In this document: positions 35,685 through 45,119 of the stretch, piece after piece
Position numbering within the stretch: position 1 is the stretch's first letter
How the letters are laid out: each line of letters opens with the position of its first letter
Source of the DNA: Cladocopium goreaui
Lineage: Eukaryota > Sar > Dinophyceae > Suessiales > Symbiodiniaceae
Direction of reading: 5' to 3'
Assembly: GCA_947184155.2 (NCBI GenBank)
Contig: CAMXCT020000247.1
Coordinates: 880,170 to 944,169 of the forward strand
Length of the DNA stretch: 64,000 nt
The notes under the pieces: model-generated
Told to the model about the DNA's origin: nothing
What the model saw: the letters and a program-made list of their open reading frames with translations, nothing else
The model's database searches: none
Position numbers and translations under genes: made by a program

Positions 35685-35876
35685 AGTTAAGTTCAGAATT
35701 CTGAACTTAACTCCAAAATTTCCAGAGTTAGGTTCAGAATTCTGAACCTAACTTCCAAATTTCCAAAGTTAAGTTCAGAATTCTGAACTTAACTCCAAAA
35801 TTTCCAGAGTTAGGTTCAGAATTCTGAACCTAACTTCCAAATTTCCAAAGTTAAGTTCAGAATTCTGAACTTAATT
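35685..35876. repeat. Five 28 bp palindromes at exact 41 bp period
   Basis: Palindromes start at 35685, 35726, 35767, 35808 and 35849. Units 1, 3 and 5 have arms AGTTAAGTTCAGAA/TTCTGAACTTAACT; units 2 and 4 have AGTTAGGTTCAGAA/TTCTGAACCTAACT. The A/G change is matched on the opposite arm. Linkers of 13 bp (CCAAAATTTCCAG or TCCAAATTTCCAA) separate them. The last unit has one mismatch. It lies in the AT-rich centre of element 1 between genes. Confidence 0.9.
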
Positions 35877-35879
35877 CAA

Positions 35880-36125
35880 AAGGTTCAACATAAGTTCAGA
35901 ATTATGAATTTATAATTTTGATTCTTTTGAGATTATATCTTGTGAAATCATTTACAAATAATTTTATTAGTCTGGAATAATTCATGGTTGATTCAGCTAT
36001 GTTTGTTCTCAAATAATTATTTATATTTCAGCATATATAAATTTATATATAGAGTTTAACAATATTACTACTAAATATAAATATATATACACAATTATTT
36101 TATTTACCAATTCGACCACAATCTC
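35880..36125. other. AT-rich spacer
   Basis: Very AT-rich with no gene. It lies just before the ATG of the next gene and could hold its promoter. Confidence 0.4.
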
Positions 36126-36133
36126 CCATAGCC

Positions 36134-37337
36134 ATGGCTTCTTCCCATGATGCTGTCACCAGGTCATTTTTGACCACAGGAAACACCATAGAGAACCAAC
36201 ATATCAGGGAAGGATGGGAGAGGCAAACCATGGCCATGTTTGACAGGCCACCAGAGCCAGATGCAGATGCCTTTATTGCCACAGTAGAAAGAGCCATGAT
36301 GGCAGACAACGACCATAGGGACAGGACTGGAGACCATAGTTGGGAAACCAACCAGATGGAAGCAAAGATTTGGCCAGTGCCCAGACCATGGAGGCCCAGT
36401 GGTACCAGGACCAGGATGAACACATGGAAATTCCAGATGATGCCTCCAGCACATGGGACAGGTATTGGGACCACTACCCAAGACCATTCTCCAATACACC
36501 ATGGAGAGGTGGAGCAAATGTGCCAGATGCCACTTCCACAGCAGCATCTCCTTTGGGAACTACCACTGCTCCCAAAGCATCTGCCATGACCAGTGGTGCT
36601 TCTGCCACACCTGCCAGGTCTACAGCAGCAAACCCAAAGGCCAAGTCCCAGCCTGCTAGCACCCATGCCACTGGTTGGAGAGCCAAGCTGGTTTGGCTGG
36701 TTGCCAAGTACCAGCTGGGTGATTGTGATGGCATCCAGCAATTGATGGATGCCATGAGGTCAGAAATCCAGGGTGGCACCAAAGGTCACCAGTCCTGGAA
36801 GTACAAGGCCCAAAAGTGGTTCCAGTACTGGGACCAAGGCTGGTGGCAGGACCTGGAGCAGCTCCAAGAATGGTATCTAAGCAGCACCTTATTCAAGACC
36901 ATCTAATGAATTGTGGCCAGCATTTGAATGTCATTGATACCAATAATGATCCCATACTTTCAAGCATGCATTGCTTTGTTTCATTGTTTATGTATCTCTT
37001 GGCTTGGCAATCTTCAAAGAAATTGCATCAATTCTCAAAAGCATACATGTTCCCACTTCTTTGCAGCATTGTACAAATATATATTTGCTACACATTTCTG
37101 GTGCCACACATGGCCTTACATCAAAATACATAAGTTTGTTTGTTTTCTTTTGCCATTTGTGGCATTGCATCAAAATGTTGTCTTGCATTTGCAGGAAGGC
37201 AACAATTCCATTGTAAGCTGGCACAAGCACTTGCCAGGTGGTGCAGAGAACCACATTTCCAAGCTGCTCTGGACAAACACAAGAGGGACCTCCAAGCCCA
37301 AGGCTACAGCTCAAACCAGCCCGATTGGGCCAGATAG
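36134..37337 (+). CDS. Element 1 three-exon gene, Trp-rich helical protein
   Basis: Exon 1 (36134-36283) starts MASSHDAVTRSFLTTGN and ends ADAFIAT|GTAGAA. Exon 2 (36340-36872) follows CCATAG and reads LGNQPDGSKDLASAQ, WDRYWDHYPRPFSNTPW, an Ala/Thr/Ser-rich linker, then WRAKLVWLVAKYQLGD, QKWFQYWDQGWWQ and ends TG|GTATCT. Exon 3 (37199-37337) follows GCAGGAAG and reads QQFHCKLAQALARWCREPHF to QPDWAR and stop. Phases match at both junctions (0/0 and 2/2). The first intron would be only 56 bp, so a frameshift is an alternative there. The second intron carries two hairpin copies. No family recognised. A Ser/Thr/Ala linker joins two helical parts. Confidence 0.55.
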
Positions 37338-37960
37338 TTTCACCAGACTGCAGAGCCATATGCTGCCCAGCCAAAAGTATTTTGCCAAGTCATACCTTCA
37401 GCCTAGTGGCAGTACATCAACCAACTAATGACCATTTGCTTCACACTTTCAATATAGAAGCTTAGCCTTTGTGGCATTGCATCACCTTGTTTACAATCAC
37501 AAAATGTTGCCATATATTAGTTTGTAATGTTTAGTGTTTGCATATAAATTATCAACACCAAGACAATCTATACCATCAAGTAGCTTTGGTTGGTTGAAGC
37601 CTCAGTGGCATTGCATCAACATTGCCTTGATGGCATTGCATCAACATTGCCTTGATGGCATTGCATCAAGCAGATTAGCATGTTCATTCATAAAAGTTCA
37701 AATTCCATTTCTTTATTGATTATGTTTGCTCATTATTGTAAATATACTTCAGACATTCCATGTGCATTTAATTATGCACTGTGTCACAGAACAGCTGGAA
37801 TTAGCATTCAGCTTTATCCTTTGCATTTGTTTTCCACAAATGTGGCAGGTACACATGAGGTGTGACAATCTTTCCACTCCAAGTGCAACACTACAATCAC
37901 TAATTGTTTTCCTTTTGGCTGCCAGCTTTGACATCATAGTTTCCACTTGACCAGTGCCTG
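37338..37960. other. Element 1 spacer with hairpin copies
   Basis: Hairpin repeats at about 37399, 37465, 37600, 37622 and 37646; the last three are nearly tandem. No gene supported. An acceptor-like TTTTGGCTGCCAG lies at about 37912-37924. Confidence 0.55.
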
Positions 37961-37966
37961 AGCCAG

Positions 37967-38689
37967 ATGACCAACCTTTGGAAAGTTGCAGACTTTGTTT
38001 CTGAGGTCCAGCATTTGGACAAATTGCTGCAAGCACAGCCAAATGGCCAGCTGGGCCAAAGTATGACCACCAGTTTGTGTACCAAGCTCCAAGCTTCCAA
38101 GAATTGGACCAGCTCTGCCATTTTGACTTTGATCCAGGCACTTGAACAAAGCACATTGCCTCAGAACAATAAGGAGACCATCCAAGGTGCAATCAACAGC
38201 TTGGAAGGCCAGAACCAAGGACACTTGAAGACAGTGTTGCAGGGCCAGATGATTGTTTCCTTCTGCCAATACATTTCCAAATTGGATTGGGAGAAACTGG
38301 AAGCTTCACCCAGCAACACCACAGATACCATGTCCATTTTGGCCAAAAGGCTGAAATGTATGGGTGTGGTTTCCATGAAGGAAAATACCAAAAAGCAAGC
38401 CATGGCTGTTATCTTGTACCTGCTGGTGCACAAAGGTGGCAAGCCCATGCCCATGCCTGTGACCAAGCATTCCATGATGTCAGAATTTGCTGCCATCTTT
38501 TCAGCTACTCCTCAAGGCAGAGCACCAAGCTTAGCAAGGTACCCAGAAGACCCCAGGGACTGTGGACCAGAGTGGTGCCAACTGGCTTACCCAGCAGATG
38601 AACCAGCTATGATGACCATCAGCCCTGCATGGAATAGCTTTGTATCTAAACTGCATTCAAGGATCACATTCAAACCCAGATGTTGTTAA
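37967..38689 (+). CDS. Element 1 helical protein conserved in element 2
   Basis: Frame of 240 residues starting MTNLWKVADFVSEVQHLDKLL. It is largely alpha-helical and ends after SLARYPEDPRDCGPEW in a divergent tail. The minus-strand frame at 54838-55443 is its homologue: NTTDTMSILAKRLKCMGVV corresponds to NTVDATRMLIKRIKVCGLK, ENTKK to EDTKK, and SLARYPEDPRDCG to GLARYPPSPHDIG. In both copies it lies directly before the zinc-knuckle/transposase gene. It may be the first exon of that gene; the copies diverge right after the RYP motif, where an intron could start. No known domain recognised; it may be a partner or N-terminal part of the transposase. Confidence 0.65.
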   Translation: MTNLWKVADFVSEVQHLDKLLQAQPNGQLGQSMTTSLCTKLQASKNWTSSAILTLIQALEQSTLPQNNKETIQGAINSLEGQNQGHLKTVLQGQMIVSFCQYISKLDWEKLEASPSNTTDTMSILAKRLKCMGVVSMKENTKKQAMAVILYLLVHKGGKPMPMPVTKHSMMSEFAAIFSATPQGRAPSLARYPEDPRDCGPEWCQLAYPADEPAMMTISPAWNSFVSKLHSRITFKPRCC

Positions 38690-38698
38690 CCATTAACC

Positions 38699-41600
38699 AT
38701 GCTTTTGTCAGCTGCTATGTCTACCAAGGTAATTTGCAGAGATTCCAACAAGGAAGTGAGGAAGAACATAGGTGCTTCCAGTTCCATCTCTGGCAGCAGC
38801 TCTGCCCAGGAACCAGCCAAGTCCAGTGACCAGATTGTTTTGGGCATGTTGAGCCAATTGCTGGATCGTTTTGTCCCTCAATCCCAACAAACCCAAAACT
38901 TGGACAAACTTGCTTGCAAGCAGCCAGCTTCTGTGAACCACAGCTCTGGCAACCAGCAGGGCCAGGGCTTGGAAGAGAATAAGGAAGCCACAGCTTCCCA
39001 TGGTGCTTCTCCATTGCCTCTTCAAGACACTCCAGCAGAACAGGCTGGCAAAGTTATTGTATCACATTGTTCTGCACTGCAGAGCATGCTTGTTGCCAAG
39101 TGGCATTACATCACAAGTCAGCCATTTATGGCATTACATTATTTTTCTGTTTTTTGCACAGCTAGCCTATCCCAACACATTCCTGTCCATGTCAGGCAAA
39201 AGCCACTGAAGGCAGTGCCTTGGCCCAGTATGAAGAGCAAGCATTTGCAAATTTGTCAAAGACAAAGGCAGAAGCCAAGGGCAAGGCCACCAGTGCCCCC
39301 AAGGCCAAAGCAAAGGCCCAGGCCAAAGCAAGTGCCAAAGCCACAGCCAAAGGCAAGGCTTCTGCCCAGAAGCAAATTCTGAAAAGACCAGCTACCAGAG
39401 TTCAGTTGACCAAACCCTTGGCCAACCCAGAGCAGAATGGCCACTACACCTACCCAGGACCAGCTGGACCATTTGGTTGTATCAGGTGCCGAGGAAACAT
39501 TAAAGGCTGTGATAACTGTGTCCAGCCCACTTTTGAAGGTTTGAGATTCAATTCCAGAGCCAATTGGGTTGCTTGGAAACTAGCCAAGGATGGCCACCTG
39601 TAAGGTTGAACCATCAGCAGTTGGCCAAGCCATTTGTTGGGGAAGCAAAGACATTTGCATGGTGTACAAATGTGCTTGGCTGTGTGCCAAGGAACCAGAC
39701 CAGCCACTGACAATTGGCCAGCCACCAGGAAAAAGTTTACATGTGTTTTCTCAGGAATGCACCACTTGTTCACATGGCCTTCCATGGCTTTGCATCATGA
39801 TTTTGTACCTCTTGCTTGCTTTGCCTGTATGGGCCACTTTGGCATTGAAAGGCATGCAGAACTGCATGCTCTTTTTTTTTACATTAGGCCAATTTTTTGG
39901 CATTGCAAAGGAACTCTTACCAATTGACTTTCAAACAGTATATTGCCAATTCTTTTGCAGACAAAGGCTCCAACCAAGCAATATAGCTGAAGAGAATCAT
40001 AAAGTGATCCAAAGTTTTATACTACATGCTTACAACCCAGAATTGTGTGAATATTAAGTATACATCAAGCACAAGCAAAGCAAATTAGTAACAGCACAAT
40101 ATCATAAAGACTTTAGCTTTACAAGCAATGAGATGGCCACCATGAATAACATGCAACATTTTAGCTTCTTCTTGGCAGTGTGCCAGCTATGGCCTCTTCT
40201 TCCAGGCCACAGAAGTTGGCCAAGTTGCAGAACTTCAAAGCCAGCTTGCCACATCGCAGCCAAGCCAGCTTACATGCAATGGTCCAGGAAGCCAATAAAA
40301 CAGGCTTGCCTGAAGTCAGCTCTGGCAAGCACCAAAGACAAGCCAGAAGAGAGCTTCTGGCCTCATGTGATGGTGGTGCCTTAGGTCCATTGATTCAATC
40401 AGAAAATGCCCAAGATGCCCAAGGTAAGCCAGTGCAGGTGTCCTTCACTAATCTCCTCACCTACCTTGTTGCTTTGTTTGCCAGGGGTGGATCATTCCAC
40501 CAGCTTGTGAAGAAGCAGCATCAGCTCCACCCAAGTTCACCAGCCAGACCATGGCAAATGATTTTGTATTTAGATGAGCTGATACCTGGCAATGTGCTTG
40601 GTAGAGCAGAGAGAAAATCTTGGGCATGGTATGCTTCCTTTTTTGAAATGGGGCCACACCTTAGCAGCACAGATGCCTGGCTGACTCTAGCCATTGTCAG
40701 AAGCAATGTCATGTCCACCTTGGAAGCAGGTGTCAGCCAAGTCACTGCCATGCTGTTGAAAAACATATTTTGCAGACCCATAAGCCACCCCCAAGGTGGT
40801 TTGCTACTGAAGCACCATGAAGGTGATATCAGACTCCATTTCACTTTATCCAGTGTTTTGGCAGATGGAGCTGCCCAGAAGCAAGTGTGGGGAAGCAAGG
40901 GGGACAGTGGCATCAAGTTTTGCTTTTTGTGTGCCAACATCAGGGCCAGTGGCACCACACAAGAGAACATGCATGAGAATACTAGAAAGTATGACCAGCT
41001 AGTATTGACCACAAATGGCCAAGTTTTAGAATCATATGCTCAACTGCATGCTAGAAAAGCCATTTGCACCAAAGCCAACTTTGAGCTTTGGGAAAAGGCC
41101 ACAGGCTGGACCTACAGCCCCTTGGCTTTGATGTTGGATGACCAATTGAAAGCCATGAAGTTACTGCAGCCTTGCTCCCAATTTACTCATGATTACATGC
41201 ATGGTGTCTTGCAAGGCACAGGCCCCATTGCATTGTTTCATTTTTTGTGTGCCATGGACACAGAATTGCAGGTATGGCAATTTTTGGAAGGTTACTTTAA
41301 GCACTGGACTTTCCCAAAGCAGTGGAAAAGCCAGCATGTGGGCACATATTTTTCCAAGAAAAAAATGGTTAGCCACAAAAACAACCAAAAATTTTCTTGC
41401 CAAGCTTCAGAGCTGCTAGCAATCTTTCCAGTGGTTCGACATTTTGTCCATGCTGTGTGTATGCCAAGGGGTCTTTGCTTGCCAGCTAGCCAAGCATTCC
41501 TTGCAATGGCAGCAGTCATTGACCAAGTTCATGATGGAAACCAAGCTGGTGTCATCAGCAGAAATACTCTGCTGCCAGCCATAGAGACATCCATAGAAGG

Positions 41601-42339
41601 TTTCCACACAGCATTCCCTGCCATACCTTTGATAAAAAAATGGCATTGGCAACTGCACTTGCCAGATGCCCATGCCAGATTTGGAAAATTACCAGGTTGC
41701 TTTGCCAATGAGAGAAAGCACAAGCCCATTGGTGCCATGGCAACTTTGCTGCACAACCAGAAAAATTTTGAAAAAAACTTGCTGGAGCAGGTTCTGGCAC
41801 AAGAAATGTGCACCTTGGACACACCAGATCTGTTCCAAGATGGTGTGTTCCTAGTGAACCCAATAAAAGCTTCCAAGAAGACATTGCAGACTCTCTCCAG
41901 CATGCTTGGTGAAGCCATGCCCCATGCTCTCACTAGCCAGCAGGCAAGTGTGAACCACACTGCTTGCCACAAAGGTGATGTTGTTATTTACCAAGCAGGC
42001 AGCACTCTTGGCATTGCAGAGGTGCAACTCCATTTGCTTTTGAATGGTGTAGTGACCACTCTGGTCCAGCCTTGGCAAGTGAAAGAATGGTTTCCAAACC
42101 AGCAATATGCATTGTGTACCATCGACACCGACCCAGGATTTGTCACCACTGCCAGCATCTTGACAGCTGTGATTTGCCATAAAGGTCATCCAGAAGCCAA
42201 AGTGCTTCTGCCATACCCATTTGCATCAAACTATTGGCTTAAACATGTACCAAAAAAAAATACCCAGCTGCTGCCAATTTTGGCATTGCATCATCAGCTT
42301 GGTTTAGCACATTGGCCCCACATGGCAATTAGCATTTGA
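38699..42339 (+). CDS. Spliced DDE transposase, EnSpm/CACTA-KDZ-like
   Basis: Three exons: 38699-39052, 39196-39599, 40179-42339. Intron 1 (GTTATTG...CATGTCAG, phase 0) and intron 2 (GTAAGG...TTGGCAG, phase 2) restore one frame; the retained stop after GHL disappears. Exon 1 is a Ser/Gln-rich linker. Exon 2 has an Ala/Lys-rich stretch and a zinc knuckle (GCIRCRGNIKGCDNC). Exon 3 (719 codons) holds the RNase-H-like core. Counting from its first codon: D132 in LYLDELIPGN, D229 in VLADGAAQKQ, a C-x2-C at 248-251 (FCFLC), HDYMHG at 337-342 and E511 in FANERKHK after KWHWQLHLPDAHARFG. This order fits CACTA/Plavaka-type transposases. A C-terminal beta domain (HKGDVVIYQAGS) follows. Both introns contain hairpin copies or lie beside them. 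All frames are open, so it could be functional. The upstream exon at 37967 may also join. Confidence 0.75.
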
Positions 42340-42780
42340 CATGTTGCCTGATGTGGCATTGCATCATACAAGTGACAGGTCTTATGCTGTTTTTTAGTTT
42401 TTTAGTTGGGAGGCTATTGGAACATTTTGTTTTTGGAAGGCATTCTTTTGCAGCAATTGGTGTGATGTGCTGCATGTGTTGCTTACTCTTACTTTCCTTT
42501 TGCTACAAAATGCGGACTCATTCTTTTTTGAATAAACAGCTTGATTTCAAATGATTCTTGATACTTATTTGGTTTCATTCTTTGTTACACAATGCTCATA
42601 TTGAATTACATACTTTCTTTTTGAACATACCATGACATTCATCCTGGACAATTGTCCCATATATATGGCTCAATGTTTCTCTTTGAAAATTAAAGCTTTG
42701 GTAGCCTCTTGATGCCAGCAAACCTTTTTTTCCTTGAAGTGGAAAGCGTTTTTTCTTACATTCAAAACAACACAAAAACA
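42340..42780. other. Element 1 3' region
   Basis: One hairpin copy at 42345-42366, then AT-rich sequence without a gene, leading into the right subterminal repeats. A AATAAA occurs at 42530, but its role in dinoflagellates is unclear. Confidence 0.45.
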
Positions 42781-42847
42781 GAGTTAGCAAGAGTTATAAC
42801 TAGTTAGCTAACTCAACATAACTCTACATAATTAACATAACTCTACA

Positions 42848-42878
42848 TAACTAGTTATAAAAAACGGGACTATGTAAG
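42848..42878 (-). repeat. Right terminal inverted repeat of element 1
   Basis: Ends CGGGACTATGTAAG. Perfect 31 bp reverse complement of the left end. The CA at 42879-42880 matches the CA at 28401-28402. Confidence 0.9.
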
Positions 42879-42880
42879 CA

Positions 42881-43330
42881 TGATCCAAAACGAGCGACCG
42901 TCTCGTTTGTAGCTCCAAAATCGATGTTTTCCTATACGAGTTTATTCATGAAGCTCAATTTTTTTTTGCCTCAAAATCGATGTTTCGTGCGAGGCTTCCG
43001 TCAATTTTCATCCGCCTTCCACGGAATTTGCCTGACGCAGCCCCGACAATGCGATTCGCAAAAAACACGCAACACGACACGTCTGAAGTGCTGCGCCTGC
43101 CACGCGACATGACAACGGAGGTCTCCAAAGTGTTGCGCCTGCCACGAAAACTGCAATGCATCTTCTGAAAACGTCGCGAAAGTATTGCGCCTGCCACACA
43201 AAAAACTTTCGACACGTTAAGAAACACGTCTGAATGTCACGAAGTGCCACGCCTGCCACGCAAAACGAAGCAACGCGACGCTGGAAACCTGCAAAAGTGA
43301 CTTCTTTCGACGGCGGCATCCATACATGAT
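42881..43330 (+). repeat. Continuation of the target repeat and TGCGCCTGCCAC array
   Basis: Begins CATGATCC and CGACCGTCTCG, matching the left flank, and contains TTTGTAGCTCCAAAAT and CTGACGCAGCC..CAATGCGAT, words shared with the 298 bp repeat. From about 43060 CGCCTGCCAC recurs at 43094, 43136, 43188 and 43250 with irregular spacing. CpG-rich. Confidence 0.65.
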
Positions 43331-43665
43331 CTTCTCACAATTCTGCTTTCGGGTTTGCATCAGGAAAGGGTTAACAGCTATCGGCTCAGGGCTCCCTGGC
43401 TCTTGCAACTGGCATGGAGCCACTGCTGCAGAACTTGCCATAGGCACGGCCATACGGGCCTCGCCGGAACGGTTGCGGACAGTTGCAAACGGTTGCGAAC
43501 GGTTGCGCAACGTCGAGCGAACACAGCCTCAACCCCCAGACCCCCAGAGTGATACGGGAACCCTTGCTACGCATCCGGGAAAAAAACATGATTATCCCAT
43601 GAATATGCCATTCACCACTATCAAACAAATTGCCACGTTTGTTGATTCCCCTATCAAGCCGAGCT
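43330..43665. other. GC-rich unique segment
   Basis: Contains repeated GGTTGCGGACAGTTGC/GGTTGCGAACGGTTGC words. Open on both strands but with no recognised motif. Nothing could be supported. Confidence 0.3.
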
Positions 43666-43669
43666 GAGC

Positions 43670-43762
43670 AGCAAGGGCCAAATGATCGAGTGCCCGCCCG
43701 AGAGATGAACGGCATCCGCCAAACGAAGGTCTTGCACTTGCTGCAGCATCACTTCGCGATTC
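43670..43762 (-). other. Candidate exon, possibly myosin-like
   Basis: Minus strand: after CTCTCAAG the frame reads NREVMLQQVQDLRLADAVHLSGG and continues. Together with the next upstream exon (44439) the pattern WLVCCLRPN ... V-QQV-L-L-DAV resembles the end of a myosin motor (RCIKPN ... QL), but the match is loose. Exon phases were not verified. Confidence 0.35.
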
Positions 43763-44204
43763 CTTGAGAGGAACAAAATATTAAAAAAAACGCCTGGGTC
43801 GGTGTGTTTGGGAAGGCTGCAGCAGGTTGGATGGTCCATCATAGATCCAACCATATCTGATATGGTGTTCAGGGCCGTCATAAAAAATAGGAGAAATCCC
43901 AATTCCATCAAATGGTTAATCGCCGTATTCCCCATGAGAAATTGCCGTTTGGGGCGTATGCCCCATTTGCTGACAGACCCAAAGGGTGTTACATAGACTG
44001 TTCAAGCACCAGAAATCGCCACAAATCTTAGAGGTATTGAGAATTCAAAACCGAAGATGATTTCTTGCCGGTTTGGCGGTTTCAACCCAGCAGTTAAAAT
44101 CGTCCTATCTTGACCGACTGGAAATGGAACTATTATCATAATCATACATACATAGTTGAAACATCTTGAAACTACCAATATATCATCAGTCAGTTCTGGA
44201 CCTA

Positions 44205-44303
44205 ACCCTCTGGTAAACTAACATAGCTATTGAAAATTGCCATTTATAGTGGATTTACCCATATAAAATGGTGATTTTCCATAGTTAACGTTTACCAGAG
44301 GGT
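44205..44303 (+). mobile_element. MITE family 2 copy
   Basis: Ends ACCCTCTGGTAAAC and GTTTACCAGAGGGT are perfect 14 bp inverted repeats around about 71 bp. Inner words CTAACATAGCTATTGAAAA and TTTTCCATAGTTAACG also mirror each other, so the inverted ends extend imperfectly further inward. Confidence 0.8.
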
Positions 44304-44329
44304 AACCCTCTAACCCTGGATATCAGTTC

Positions 44330-44439
44330 TGGAGCATCCCTCCCCTTGCAGTGCCAAGGCGCACACGATCCGCTTGTCCAACATCATTGGGACGCAAGCA
44401 GCAGACCAACCAGGCTTTGGCCTTGGAAGCTGGTCGTCC
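44330..44439 (-). other. Candidate exon, possibly myosin-like
   Basis: Minus strand acceptor CACCCTATTGCAG is followed by GRPASKAKAWLVCCLRPNDV and VRLGTARGG. The CCLRPN word resembles the conserved RCIKPN of myosin motors. A second frame is open across the same span, which weakens the call. Confidence 0.35.
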
Positions 44440-44467
44440 CTGCAATAGGGTGAGTACCTGGGGATAT

Positions 44468-45072
44468 AATAATATAATAGGATATACTAGGGGTATAGCC
44501 AGATTTTTTATTAGGGTATAGCCAGATATAATAGAGGTATAGCAAGATTTTTGATAGGGGTATAGCCAGATATAATAGGGGTATAGCAAGATTTTTGATA
44601 GGAGTATAGCCAGATATAATAGGGGTATAGCCAGATTTTTGATTAGGGTATAGCCAGATATAATAGGGGTATAGCCAGATTTTTGATTAGGATATAGCCA
44701 GATATAATAGGGGTATAGCCAGATTTTTAATAGGGGTATAGCCAGATATAATAGGGGTATAGCCAGATATTTGATTAGGGGTATAGCCAGATATAATAGG
44801 GGTATAGCCAGATTTTTAATAGGGGTATAGCCAGATATAATAGGGGTATAGCCAGATTTTTGATTAGGGTATAGCCAGATATAATAGGGGTATAGCCAGA
44901 TTTTTAATAGGGGTATAGCCAGATATAATAGGGGTATAGCCAGATTTTTGATCTGGGTATAGCCAGATATAATAGGGGTATAGCCAGATTTTTGATAGAG
45001 GTATAGCCAGATATAATAGGGGTATAGCCAGATTTTTGATCTGGGTATAGCCAGATATAATAGGATATAATG
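44468..45072 (+). repeat. GGGGTATAGCCAGAT minisatellite
   Basis: About 13 units of roughly 45 bp, each alternating GGGTATAGCCAGATATAATA and GGGTATAGCCAGATTTTTGAT. The 273-residue minus frame is a repeat translation and not a gene. Confidence 0.9.
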
Positions 45073-45119
45073 AATATTGATGATACAAAAAAGATCAAAA
45101 AAGGTGGTGAACTCGCCGT

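Larger units (their letters stand above)
28740..42366 (+). repeat. Dispersed hairpin-plus-tail repeat family (about 30 copies)
   Basis: The 13-mer TGGCATTGCATCA (or close variants with ACATCA) recurs in element 1 spacers and introns, always on the plus strand. In nearly every copy it is preceded within 2-7 bases by the complement of its start (TGCCA or GCC), giving a stem-loop with a single-stranded ATTGCATCA tail. Examples: 29515-29532, 35365-35387, 37150-37173, 42284-42301. Two copies (32101-32120, 32141-32159) have GCT...AGC stems, changed on both sides. None was seen in reverse orientation or outside element 1. Confidence 0.8.
28403..42878 (+). mobile_element. Complete 14.5 kb TIR DNA transposon, EnSpm/CACTA-KDZ-like (element 1)
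   Basis: Perfect 31 bp inverted ends start CTTACATAGTCCCG (28403-28433 and 42848-42878). CA flanks both sides (28401-28402, 42879-42880). The flanking repeat also exists without an insertion at about 27961-28010, where GATCCGAACATGATCC shows a single CA at the equivalent place, so the 2 bp duplication is well supported. Both ends have subterminal AACTAGTT, TAACTAAC and ATAACTCTTGCTAA words. All plausible genes read left to right and end with a DDE transposase at 40.2-42.3 kb. Short duplication plus subterminal repeats fit EnSpm/CACTA-type elements, although the ends are not CACTA. The interior is nearly free of CpG and carries a dispersed sense-strand hairpin family. It has several more genes than a typical two-gene CACTA element. 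The transposase frame is intact, so the copy may be autonomous. Confidence 0.85.

Noticed and set aside
35685..35876. CRISPR-like array of palindromic repeats with short spacers
   Set aside because: The linkers are 13 bp and near-identical to each other, and the context is eukaryotic.
40189..40197. Independent ATG start (MASSS) for the transposase core
   Set aside because: A phase-matched intron joins the upstream zinc-knuckle exon at 40179, and the same junction is conserved in element 2, so this ATG is probably internal.
28403..42878. Maverick/Polinton or viral-derived element because of size and gene number
   Set aside because: No DNA polymerase B, integrase, packaging ATPase or capsid motifs; the ends and transposase fit a CACTA/KDZ-like element.
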